Made by a program: the position numbers and the translations under genes. Of a stretch of 64,000 bases of DNA, positions 25,961 through 33,503 are shown piece by piece (the stretch's first letter is position 1; the number at the start of each line of letters is the position of its first letter). The DNA is taken from contig CAKPYV010000007.1 in assembly GCA_934203205.1 (NCBI GenBank), forward strand, positions 1-64,000, given 5' to 3'. The DNA is from an uncultured Anaerovibrio sp. GTDB lineage: Bacteria > Bacillota > Negativicutes > Selenomonadales > Selenomonadaceae. The notes under the pieces are model-generated. The model had not been told where the DNA came from and did no database searches. It saw only the letters and a list, made by a program, of their open reading frames with translations.

Positions 25961-26245
25961 ATGGCAAAGAAAAAGGTTATTGTAGCATGTGGCGGAGCAG
26001 TAGCAACTTCAACTGTGGCAGCAGATGCCATTCGCAATCTGTGCAAGGAAAACGGTGTTGATGTAGATGTGCAGCAGATGCGTATTGTAGAAATTGAGTC
26101 CAGTCTGGATGGGGTAGATTTGGTAGTAACTACTATGCGTATCAAGCCTACTTTTGATACACCGTATATCAATGGTATGTGCTTCCTGACTGGTATTAAC
26201 AGAGAAGCAACTGAGGCTAAAATTTTGGATATTTTGGGGAAATAA
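25961..26245 (+). CDS. gatB: PTS galactitol transporter EIIB component
   Basis: A 94-residue EIIB of the lactose/galactitol type. The phospho-cysteine is C10 in VIVACGGAVATSTVAADAI. GatB relays phosphate from GatA to the sugar bound by GatC. Length is normal. TTAGGAGG precedes the ATG. It may also phosphorylate or contact the PRD regulator, as known for related systems. Confidence 0.9.
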   Translation: MAKKKVIVACGGAVATSTVAADAIRNLCKENGVDVDVQQMRIVEIESSLDGVDLVVTTMRIKPTFDTPYINGMCFLTGINREATEAKILDILGK

Positions 26246-26316
26246 TTAAATAAGGGGCAAGGTCGTTATTATAAATATCGTCCCTGCAAATTTTTAGATG
26301 TAAAGGAGAGGACAAC

Positions 26317-27681
26317 ATGGATGCATTATTAAGTGTAGTACAATATTTTGTTGATTTGGGTCCGGCAGTTATGCTGCCAATTGTTATTTTTGTCATTGCA
26401 CTGGCCTTGGGAACGCCAGTAGGCAAGGCGTTGAAATGTGGTATTTCCATCGGTATTGGTTTTATCGGTATCGGATTGGTTATTGGCCTAATGCTTACCA
26501 ACCTTGCGCCAGCTGCTCAGTCTATGAGCCAGAATTTCGGCATTTCCATGAGCATTATTGATATTGGTTGGCCAGGCTCCTCACCAATGACTTGGGCAAG
26601 TCAAATCGCTCTGGTGGCAATTCCGGTGGCAATCCTTGTAAATCTCGTTATGATTGCTCTGAAGATGACTCGGGTAGTCAATATTGATATTTGGAATATT
26701 TGGCATTTTGCCTTTACTGGAGCTATCGTTCATATTGCTACTGGCAGCTATATGTTGGGCATTGCTGGTGTAGCTATCCATGCAGCATTTGCTTATAAAA
26801 TAGGTGATTGGTTTGCACCTACAGCAACTCGTTACTTTGGTCTTGAGGGTATTGCTATGTGTCATGGTACTACTGGCTGGTTCTCCCCCATTGCGGTATT
26901 TGTAGATATTGTTATCGACAAGATTCCTGGTTTGAGAGATATTAATCTGAATCCAGCTAATTTACAAAAGAGATTTGGCACCATCTGTGAGCCATCTATC
27001 ATGGGTGCTATTATGGGTATTATCATTGGTGTACTGGCAGGTTATGACCTGAAGGGTATTTTGACACTGGCTATCCAGATGGCTGCTGTAATTGTATTAA
27101 TGCCTGTTGTTGTAAAGTATATTATGGGCGGATTGTTGCCAGTTTCTGAGGTTGCTAGAAAAAAGCTGCAGGAGAAGTTCCAGGATTCTGAATTTTTCCT
27201 GGGTTTGGACTGTGCCTTGCTCTTAGGTGATCCAGTGGTGGTAACTGCTTCTCTGCTGTTTATCCCTATTACCATTCTGATTGCCGGTGTTTTGCCAGGC
27301 AATGAAATCCTGCCTTTTGGTGATTTACCTACCATTGGATTCTTTATTGCTATGGCTGTAGGCGTACATGGAGGTAATCTTTTCCGCACCTTGATTACTG
27401 GATCCATCGTTATGGTTATGACCCTTTGGATTGCCAATCAGATGATTGGCCTGCACACAGTATTGGCTGCCAACGCTGGACAGTTGACAGATGCCGCTGC
27501 CAGAGTGGCTTCCATGGATCAGGGCGGTTCACCCATTACCTATATTCTGACCCAGATTTTTGCTAATACCAATGTACTAGGATTGGCTGTTATTGGCGGT
27601 TTCTATCTCCTGTGTGTAGCTATGACGATTATTTGGTCCAAGAAGCAGTACAAGCTGATGGAAGAAGAAATGAGTGAATAA
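26317..27681 (+). CDS. gatC: PTS galactitol transporter EIIC component
   Basis: A 454-residue integral membrane permease with roughly 9-12 hydrophobic segments. It matches the galactitol EIIC family by its start (MDALLSVVQYFVDLGPAVMLPIVIF) and the conserved central FEGIAM-like segment YFGLEGIAMCHGTTGWFSP. It transports and, with GatA and GatB, phosphorylates the polyol. AAGGAGAGG precedes the ATG. The stop codon region overlaps possible starts of the next gene, so translation is coupled. Confidence 0.9.
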   Translation: MDALLSVVQYFVDLGPAVMLPIVIFVIALALGTPVGKALKCGISIGIGFIGIGLVIGLMLTNLAPAAQSMSQNFGISMSIIDIGWPGSSPMTWASQIALVAIPVAILVNLVMIALKMTRVVNIDIWNIWHFAFTGAIVHIATGSYMLGIAGVAIHAAFAYKIGDWFAPTATRYFGLEGIAMCHGTTGWFSPIAVFVDIVIDKIPGLRDINLNPANLQKRFGTICEPSIMGAIMGIIIGVLAGYDLKGILTLAIQMAAVIVLMPVVVKYIMGGLLPVSEVARKKLQEKFQDSEFFLGLDCALLLGDPVVVTASLLFIPITILIAGVLPGNEILPFGDLPTIGFFIAMAVGVHGGNLFRTLITGSIVMVMTLWIANQMIGLHTVLAANAGQLTDAAARVASMDQGGSPITYILTQIFANTNVLGLAVIGGFYLLCVAMTIIWSKKQYKLMEEEMSE

Positions 27682-27682
27682 A

Positions 27683-28612
27683 ATGATTTTGGCATTAAAC
27701 CTAAATTGTTCTCTAGATAAAATATACACTGTGCCATCATTGGAATATGGGTGTGTAGTTAGGACTGAGAATATATACAATACAGCCGGTGGCAAGGGAC
27801 TTCATGTGGCCAATATCTGTCGGATTATGGGTGAGGATTATGTGGCTTCCGGTTTTCTGGGCGGTCATACCGGTGAGTTGATAAAGGATATCCTCAATGA
27901 AAAAGGCTATAAATATGATTTTCAGACCATAGCTGGGGAAACCCGTTCCTGTATCAATATTGGTACCCCTGATGGCAAGCAGACTGAGGTACTGGAAGGT
28001 GGCCCTACTGTTACGGAAAAGGAAGTTCAGAGCTTCTTGGGCAAGTATAAATATTTTTTGGAAGCTGCAAATATTGTGGTAGGTTCTGGAAGTCTGCCCA
28101 AGGGATTAGATAAAAACTTCTATGGTCAGCTGATAGAAATGGCTAGAGCTAGAGAGAAGAAATTTTTGTTGGATGCTAGTGGCGAAACCTTGGCTAAGAG
28201 CCTGCCCTATAAGCCTTTTATGATTAAGCCTAACAAGGATGAGATTGAAGCTTTGACAGGCAGAAAGATTAGCAGTGTTGAGGATGCTGTTCAGGAAGCT
28301 GAAAATTTTGCTCAGATGGGCATTGAACTGCCGATTATTTCCTTGGGTAAGGAGGGGGCAGTGACTTGCTGGCAGGGACAGGCTTACTGGGTAAAGCCAC
28401 CTGTATTTAAAGCGGTTAATGCGGTTGGTTCAGGTGATTCCTTTGTGGCTGGTATTGCTATTGGTTTGCAAAGGGGCTATGAGATTCAGGATGTATTGAA
28501 ATTGGCCGCAGCTTGTGGAACAGCCAATGTGCTAGAACAGGAAAGCGGCTGTGTAGATCCTGCCAAGGTTGAGGAAATTATGGCCGAAACCACTGTGAAA
28601 AAAGTAGTTTAG
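27683..28612 (+). CDS. PfkB-family sugar kinase, probable tagatose-6-phosphate kinase
   Basis: A 309-residue kinase of the 1-phosphofructokinase/LacC branch of the PfkB family. MILALNLNCSLDKIY at the start and TAGGKGLHVA (substrate loop) match LacC/FruK, and AVGSGDSFVAGIAIG near residue 250 carries the catalytic Asp. In context it should phosphorylate tagatose-6-phosphate to tagatose-1,6-bisphosphate. ATG 27683 matches family starts; a GTG at 27674 overlapping gatC would add three residues. Confidence 0.85.
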   Translation: MILALNLNCSLDKIYTVPSLEYGCVVRTENIYNTAGGKGLHVANICRIMGEDYVASGFLGGHTGELIKDILNEKGYKYDFQTIAGETRSCINIGTPDGKQTEVLEGGPTVTEKEVQSFLGKYKYFLEAANIVVGSGSLPKGLDKNFYGQLIEMARAREKKFLLDASGETLAKSLPYKPFMIKPNKDEIEALTGRKISSVEDAVQEAENFAQMGIELPIISLGKEGAVTCWQGQAYWVKPPVFKAVNAVGSGDSFVAGIAIGLQRGYEIQDVLKLAAACGTANVLEQESGCVDPAKVEEIMAETTVKKVV

Positions 28613-28625
28613 GAGGAAGTAAAGT

Positions 28626-29474
28626 ATGTTAGTAACAGCAAAAGAACTTTTGACAGATGCCATGAAAGGTGGCTATGCCATAGGTGCCTTTAATGTAGAG
28701 AATATGGAAATGGTTATGGCTGTATTGGCAGCTGCTGAGGCAAAAAACTCTCCTGTAATTATGCAGACTACTCCAGGTACGATTAAATTTGCTGGTGTTG
28801 ACTATTATTATGCCAATGTAAGGGCGGCCGCAGAGCGCAGCAAAATTCCTGTAGTTATGCATTTGGATCATGGTGACAGTTTTGCTAGAGCAATGGAAGC
28901 CTATAGGGCAGGCTATACCTCCATTATGATTGATGGCTCCAAGCTGTCTTTGGAGGAGAATATTGACTTGACCAAGCGGGTGGTAGATGCCTGTCATCCG
29001 GGCGGTGTCTTTGTAGAAGGCGAGCTGGGCAAGGTTGGTGGCAAGGAAGATGATTTGGATGGTGGCGACGACAATCCATATACTGATCCTGAGGAAGCCA
29101 AGATTTTTGTAGAAAAGACTGGTGTAGACTATCTTGCTATTGGTGTAGGTACAGCTCATGGTGTTTATAAGGGCATACCTCATGTAAATACTGATTTGAT
29201 TGCTACCATTCGAGATTTGGTACATATTCCATTGGTTCTCCATGGCACTTCAGGCGTGCCAGATGAGCAGGTAACTACCTCCGTCAAGAATGGTATCTGC
29301 AAGGTAAATTATGCTACTGATTTGCGTATTGCCTTTACCAAGGGGATTAAGGAGTTTATGACTGAGCACTCAGAGGCCTTTGATCCAAAGAAATATGCCA
29401 AGCAGGGCATGGCTGAGGTACAGAAATATGTGGAGCAGAAAATTGAAGTCTGCGGATCTGTAAACAAGGCGTAA
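28626..29474 (+). CDS. gatY: Class II ketose-bisphosphate aldolase (tagatose-bisphosphate aldolase)
   Basis: A 282-residue class II aldolase. It has the catalytic/zinc motif VMHLDHGD, the EGELGKVGG segment, GTAHGVYKG and VLHGTSGVPDEQV (zinc His residues). In this operon it should split tagatose-1,6-bisphosphate into DHAP and glyceraldehyde-3-phosphate. Fructose-1,6-bisphosphate cannot be excluded as substrate from sequence alone. No GatZ partner is encoded, as in many Firmicutes. Last gene of the operon, 13 bases behind the kinase, followed by a terminator. Confidence 0.85.
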   Translation: MLVTAKELLTDAMKGGYAIGAFNVENMEMVMAVLAAAEAKNSPVIMQTTPGTIKFAGVDYYYANVRAAAERSKIPVVMHLDHGDSFARAMEAYRAGYTSIMIDGSKLSLEENIDLTKRVVDACHPGGVFVEGELGKVGGKEDDLDGGDDNPYTDPEEAKIFVEKTGVDYLAIGVGTAHGVYKGIPHVNTDLIATIRDLVHIPLVLHGTSGVPDEQVTTSVKNGICKVNYATDLRIAFTKGIKEFMTEHSEAFDPKKYAKQGMAEVQKYVEQKIEVCGSVNKA

Positions 29475-29516
29475 ATTTGTACCCCCCAGGGTAAAACTTA
29501 TACTACCCTATTAAGT

Positions 29517-29560
29517 CCCCGCAAATAGAACTGCTAATGTTTTATTTGCGGGGATTTTAT
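29517..29560 (+). terminator. Terminator of the galactitol operon
   Basis: CCCCGCAAATA (29517-29527) pairs perfectly with TATTTGCGGGG (29543-29553) and is followed by ATTTTAT. The TnpB element begins about 15 bases later. Confidence 0.8.
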
Positions 29561-29683
29561 CTTTTTAGCCAGAAGACTCCCACCTCTTAGGTGAGGGATG
29601 AATGGCAGTTCGCCGAATTTACGCAAGCAATTGATGGCGAACAAATGGCATATATGATATAATAAAACTGTGGAGGTGATACA

Positions 29684-30778
29684 GTGAAAACATATAAATT
29701 CAAGCTCTATAGGTCAAAAAGAAACAAGAAACTGCACAGACAGATTAATATTGCTGGAAGTATATACAATCACTGTATAGCCTTGCATCGGCGGTATTAC
29801 AGAATTTTCAAGAAAAGCCTGAGAGCCTTTTCCCTGTCAAAGCATTTAACAAAACTGAAGAAAATTACTAGATATAGCCATTGGAAGTTGGTTGGTTCAC
29901 AGGCTATTCAGGACATAAGTGAGAGAATAAGCAGAGCGTATGCGCTGTTTTTTCGTAATTTGAAACGTAATATTAAGACTGCCCCTCCATGTTTCAAAAA
30001 AATCAGGAAATACAAATCTTTCACCTTAAAGCAGGCTGGTTACAAGTATACTGGTCATGATAATTCAATAATCATACAAAAGCAGAAATACCGCTTTTTC
30101 AAATCTCGTGAAATAGAAGGCAAAATCTGTACTGTTACAGTCAAGAGGGACAGCCTAGGGGATATCTATATCTATTTCGTGTGTGATAAATATGAGAACA
30201 AGGTCTTAGTCAGAACAGGTAAAAGTGTCGGCTTTGACTTTGGCTTGAAAACATTTCTTACAGCATCTGATGGTCAGTATATAGAATCTCCCTTGTTTTT
30301 CAAGAGTAACAGCAGTGCCATAGCCAAGGCCAATAGAAGGCTTGCCAGAAAGAAGCAGGGTTCAGCCAACAGAAAACATATGAAGGCTGACCTTTGCAGA
30401 CTGCATAAAAAAACAGTTAATCAAAGAAATGATTTCCATTGGAAACTGGCAAATAAACTCTGTGGAGAATATGCCGTCATATGCATGGAGGATTTGAATC
30501 TAAAAGCTATGCAGAAGCTGTATGGCAGAAAAATATCTGATCTTGGATTTGCAGAATTTTTGAAAAAGCTGGAATATGTAGCACATAAAACGGGAACAAC
30601 TATTGTCAAAGTAGATAGATTTTTTCCATCAAGTCAGTTGTGTTCATGCTGTGGTCAGCAAAATCATCAGATGAAAGACCTGCGAATCAGAAAATGGCAA
30701 TGCCGTTGCGGAGCAGTACATCAGCGTGACAGAAATGCTGCAATCAATATCCTTAATGAGGGATTGAAATATCTGTAG
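29684..30778 (+). CDS. tnpB: RNA-guided endonuclease TnpB (OrfB transposase family)
   Basis: A 364-residue TnpB. The split RuvC-like nuclease is intact: D185 in SVGFDFGLKT, E269 in VICMEDLNL and D349 in VHQRDRNAAINI. A zinc ribbon lies between the last two (C320/C323 and C340/C342). A basic N-terminal half precedes them. Family members cut DNA next to a transposon-specific motif under an omega-RNA guide derived from the element's right end and help retain the element. The GTG start follows GGAGGTG. No TnpA partner is in the window, so mobility would need one in trans. Confidence 0.9.
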   Translation: MKTYKFKLYRSKRNKKLHRQINIAGSIYNHCIALHRRYYRIFKKSLRAFSLSKHLTKLKKITRYSHWKLVGSQAIQDISERISRAYALFFRNLKRNIKTAPPCFKKIRKYKSFTLKQAGYKYTGHDNSIIIQKQKYRFFKSREIEGKICTVTVKRDSLGDIYIYFVCDKYENKVLVRTGKSVGFDFGLKTFLTASDGQYIESPLFFKSNSSAIAKANRRLARKKQGSANRKHMKADLCRLHKKTVNQRNDFHWKLANKLCGEYAVICMEDLNLKAMQKLYGRKISDLGFAEFLKKLEYVAHKTGTTIVKVDRFFPSSQLCSCCGQQNHQMKDLRIRKWQCRCGAVHQRDRNAAINILNEGLKYL

Positions 30779-30920
30779 TAAATAACATCTGGGTGGGACA
30801 TCATCCAGTAGGAGAGAATCAATAAGACCTATATCCTGCTTGCAGGAATGGCATGGCTCGTTTGTATCCTAGAATCCCCCACTTCAAATACCGTAGGTAT
30901 TAAGTGGGAGGAGTATGTCA
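30700..30920 (+). ncRNA. Candidate omega-RNA region of the TnpB element
   Basis: In characterised elements the guide RNA scaffold overlaps the 3' end of tnpB and the right end, with the guide taken from flanking DNA. Here the region contains small hairpins (TCCTGC-TT-GCAGGA near 30832-30846, and the terminal hairpin 30878-30908). By analogy the guide would start at 30921. Boundaries are inferred. Confidence 0.4.
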
Positions 30921-30943
30921 ATGTGGAAAATTCTGATTTGCCT

Positions 30944-31005
30944 ATTCATTGCACCTTCCTGCTCTGGCACAATTTGGAACGACCTATTTTTTACGAAGAT
31001 AGAGG
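30944..31005 (+). repeat. Dispersed degenerate repeat, copy 2
   Basis: It matches the minus strand of 20330-20391 over about 62 bases. In one frame it reads DLPIHCTFLLWHNLERPIFYEDRGK to a stop, which looks like a protein fragment cut off by the adjoining TnpB element. A 49-codon frame starting at ATG 30921 also crosses it, without a ribosome-binding site, and I do not call it. Confidence 0.5.
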
Positions 31006-31069
31006 AAAATAAAAATTATTCCTACTCAAGCAGGAGATTGGAAAATATTGTCGAATATATGAATATGTA

Positions 31070-31106
31070 AATCCTTTGTAAGTTTATTTTTGCAAAGGAT
31101 TTTTTG
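31070..31106 (+). terminator. Intrinsic terminator upstream of the second Rpn gene
   Basis: AATCCTTTG (31070-31078) pairs with CAAAGGATT (31093-31101) and is followed by TTTT. No intact gene stands immediately before it, which suggests that it once ended the disrupted gene whose fragment is at 30.94-31.0 kb. Confidence 0.75.
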
Positions 31107-31179
31107 TTGTCTATGAATAAAATATTGGGAGGTGCAAAGACAAGAAATGGCTTATGTCATCACATTTTTTAGTATCAAC

Positions 31180-31208
31180 TTGATTTGGATTTTCTAATTT
31201 GCGATAAT
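31180..31208 (+). promoter_or_regulatory. Promoter of the second Rpn gene
   Basis: TTGATT (31180-31185), 17 bp and GATAAT (31203-31208) lie 20 bases before the ATG. The -35 sequence and spacing are identical to the first Rpn gene's promoter. Confidence 0.65.
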
Positions 31209-31228
31209 ATAAGAAAGGCGTTGTGATT

Positions 31229-32143
31229 ATGGGACAAAAGGATATTACGCAGAAAAATTTTGAAGCGTATAATGATGTTTTTTCGGATATAGTTAATGGC
31301 ACACTTTTTGATGGACGAGAGGTAATCAAACCAGAAGCTCTTGTTGATGCAATGGCGAAATCACAGTATAAAGCTGATGATAATGTAATACACGAACAGG
31401 AGCGGGATGTAGCCAAATATTGGACGGATAAGAACTGTTACATTCGTTTAGCCCTGCTGGGAGTAGAGAATCAACTGGCTATAGATATGGATATGCCATT
31501 GCGGGTAATTGGTTATGATGGCAGTTCCTATCGGGATGAAATGAACCAAGACGAAATAGTTATTGATGAAGAAACAGGTAAAAAGCATAAAATCCGCCAT
31601 AAGCGTTATCCAGTTGTAACTATTGTGCTATATTTTGGCAAAGTACCTTGGAAGAAGCCACTTAGCTTATATGATGTATTGGAAATATCTGATGATTTGA
31701 AGCCATTTGTTAATGACTACAAAATCAATTTGATTGATGTGCCAAGGCTTACAGAGGAGCAGGTAGAAAAATTTACCAGTGATTTTCAGATTATTGCAGA
31801 CTATTTTGTACAGATTAATGAAAATAAAGGTTATGTACCAAAGGATATAACCATCAGGCATACAGATAGTTTCCTGAAATTGATGTCTGTGTTAACACAG
31901 GATGATAAATATGTAGAAATTTACAGAGAACTTTCTCATGAAAAGGAGGAATTCAATATGTGTGAAGTATTGGACAAGGTAGAAGCACGTGGTGAAGCAA
32001 GGGGCAAAGCCATTGGTGCTTTGAATAAAACTGTAGAAATTTTGCGGGTGATTATTGCCAAGAATAGTTGGTCCAAAGAACAGGCTATGGAGTTTATTGG
32101 TATACCTAGGAGTGAATTTGCTAAATATGCTGCTTTATTGTAA
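31229..32143 (+). CDS. Rpn family PD-(D/E)XK nuclease / transposase-like protein
   Basis: A 304-residue second member of the Rpn group, clearly diverged from the first. The core is read as D60 (ERDVAKYW) and E80-x-Q82 (ALLGVENQLAI), again 20 residues apart, followed by a KRYPVVTIVLYFGK strand typical of the family. The C-terminus has a Gly/Ala/Glu repeat (VEARGEARGKAIG) and a short helical tail. ATG 31229 is preferred over GTG 31223 because AAAGG stands 10 bases ahead. It has its own promoter and two terminators behind it. Function is inferred from the family. Confidence 0.75.
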   Translation: MGQKDITQKNFEAYNDVFSDIVNGTLFDGREVIKPEALVDAMAKSQYKADDNVIHEQERDVAKYWTDKNCYIRLALLGVENQLAIDMDMPLRVIGYDGSSYRDEMNQDEIVIDEETGKKHKIRHKRYPVVTIVLYFGKVPWKKPLSLYDVLEISDDLKPFVNDYKINLIDVPRLTEEQVEKFTSDFQIIADYFVQINENKGYVPKDITIRHTDSFLKLMSVLTQDDKYVEIYRELSHEKEEFNMCEVLDKVEARGEARGKAIGALNKTVEILRVIIAKNSWSKEQAMEFIGIPRSEFAKYAALL

Positions 32144-32233
32144 GGTTATCGGATATAGTTCATGAAATATCCGATGCAATAAACTTACTTAATTAATTAC
32201 AAAAAAAATATATATTTACAAAATTTGTGAAAA

Positions 32234-32407
32234 AGGGGCGTATTCGGCTTGTATGGCAGATATGCCCTTATTTTTCTGCTAAGAATAATGTTGTTGCAAA
32301 CTATCGATTTCTTAATGATTAAAGATAAAAATATATGATGAAGCTATGTATCAGTGAAGAAAAATATAGCCAAGTAAGCACGATGAGAAATTTCATTGTG
32401 TTTTTTT
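32234..32407 (+). terminator. Two terminators after the second Rpn gene
   Basis: The first hairpin is GGGCGTAT (32236-32243) with ATATGCCC (32260-32267), then TTATTTTT. The second is CACGATGA (32379-32386) with TCATTGTG (32393-32400), then seven T residues. The rest of 32144-32449 is A+T-rich and holds no gene. Confidence 0.7.
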
Positions 32408-32449
32408 ATGCAAAAATGTTGGTGCTAGGTGAAATAACCTAAAAAAATG

Positions 32450-32469
32450 TTGTCACACAAATTGTCACA
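32450..32469 (+). promoter_or_regulatory. Direct-repeat operator candidate, site A
   Basis: TTGTCACA occurs at 32450-32457 and again at 32462-32469, separated by CAAA, ending two bases before the operon's -35 box. The same arrangement (8-bp repeat, 4-bp spacer, then an N-ATTG) occurs at 41947-41966, upstream of the XRE-type regulator gene that faces this operon. A position just upstream of -35 is typical of an activator site. Confidence 0.65.
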
Positions 32470-32471
32470 TA

Positions 32472-32500
32472 TTGAGACAAACTATCGAAAAGAGTTATAT
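32472..32500 (+). promoter_or_regulatory. Promoter of the secreted-protein operon
   Basis: TTGAGA (32472-32477), 17 bp and TTATAT (32495-32500): both boxes are imperfect, consistent with activator dependence. Transcription would start about 75 bases before the first gene. Confidence 0.55.
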
Positions 32501-32581
32501 TTGATATAAATAAATATAAATAAATAATAAATTGTGATTATCAATTTATTATTCTGAAAAAGATGTGAATGAGGTGTCGAA

Positions 32582-33427
32582 ATGAAAATATCTATGAAGG
32601 CAAAATTTAGGAAAAGAATTTTCAGATATATATGCAGTACGTTGTTCGCCTCTGGAATAATACTGAGCACATTTTTGTCGAGTACTGTTAAAGCTGCCGA
32701 TGTACATAGCTATCCTACGGTAGCAGTAATGCAATTTGGCAACAAGGCTATTACCAGTCAAGGACTAAGGAAGTATGACTTTGATTCTGCTTCTGAATAT
32801 GCTATTTATCAGTTGTTGGCATCAGGCTGGTTTGATTTGGTAGATTACGAACAGCTATCTAATATTGCCAAAATGCATGAAATTAATATGTCTGGCTTAG
32901 TAGATCAAAGCACGGCAGTGCAGCTTGGCAAGTTTGCTGGGGCACAGTTTATGGTAGTAGGCAATGTCACAGGGCTTACCAGTAAGGAATCTGGATTGGA
33001 TTATCAGCATGGCAGAAGTGGTGGTTTAGGTGTTGACGTGCGCACGGTTATTGCTAATGTAGCCATTAGGATCGTGGATATAGAAACTGGACGAATTGTT
33101 GGTGCAGGATTAGGCAAGGGGGAATCTGCTTCTTCCAATGTTGAAATAGTATTTAACAAATATAGAAAATCTGATAATGCTATATTGCCTATAGATAGTG
33201 ATGAATCGTCAGGAGAAAATGAGGAGGAAGGTGGTGATTTTAATAATAATAGTACAAATTCAGAAGAAGTTGGACAATATAGCATTAAAATAGGGAGTGA
33301 TACGTTTTCTGCTGTGCAAGTGCGAAATGCTATTAGCAAGGCTGTGCGAGATGCTGTATATGGCAATACAGGTTTGATGACAATGCTTAATGATGGTAAA
33401 AAGTTGAAAACCAAGACAGGATTTTGA
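32582..33427 (+). CDS. Secreted CsgG-fold-like protein (operon gene 1)
   Basis: 281 residues. A basic N-terminus and hydrophobic helix end in a signal peptidase I-like site (VKA-A, about residue 38), with no lipobox cysteine. The mature part begins SYPTVAVMQFGNKAITSQ and contains FDLVDYEQLSNIAKMHEINMSGLVDQSTAVQLGKFAGAQFMVVGNVT, the pattern of CsgG/FlgO-like domains that assemble in or beneath the outer membrane. An acidic low-complexity insert (about 210-235) follows. TGAATGAGGTGTC precedes the ATG. It is the first of nine consecutive exported proteins. The domain call is from pattern, the function unknown. Confidence 0.7.
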   Translation: MKISMKAKFRKRIFRYICSTLFASGIILSTFLSSTVKAADVHSYPTVAVMQFGNKAITSQGLRKYDFDSASEYAIYQLLASGWFDLVDYEQLSNIAKMHEINMSGLVDQSTAVQLGKFAGAQFMVVGNVTGLTSKESGLDYQHGRSGGLGVDVRTVIANVAIRIVDIETGRIVGAGLGKGESASSNVEIVFNKYRKSDNAILPIDSDESSGENEEEGGDFNNNSTNSEEVGQYSIKIGSDTFSAVQVRNAISKAVRDAVYGNTGLMTMLNDGKKLKTKTGF

Positions 33428-33503
33428 AGGGGGATATAATATGTAGATTCAAATTTTTATTAAGTGCATAAAATATAGATAGTTTGAAAGGTGTGTAGAT
33501 ATT

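Larger units (their letters stand above)
29571..30920 (+). mobile_element. IS200/IS605-group TnpB-only element
   Basis: A tnpB gene is flanked by subterminal hairpins and lacks a tnpA. The left end holds a bulged hairpin (TCCCACCT / AGGTGAGGGA, about 29578-29599) and a further inverted repeat GTTCGCC / GGCGAAC (29608-29642). The right end holds CCCACTTCAAATACC / GGTATTAAGTGGG (30878-30908), typical of hairpin-ended IS605 elements. There are no terminal inverted repeats or target duplications, as expected for the group. Exact ends are estimates (right end near GTCA at 30920). An extended -10 TGATATAAT (29655-29663) can drive tnpB. Confidence 0.75.

Noticed and set aside
29571..30920. TnpB end hairpins considered as a CRISPR repeat
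   Set aside because: The hairpins are single and differ from each other; no spaced array exists anywhere in the window.
30921..31070. 49-codon frame next to the TnpB right end
   Set aside because: Its ATG lies at the element junction without a ribosome-binding site; the neighbouring frame looks more like the original coding fragment.
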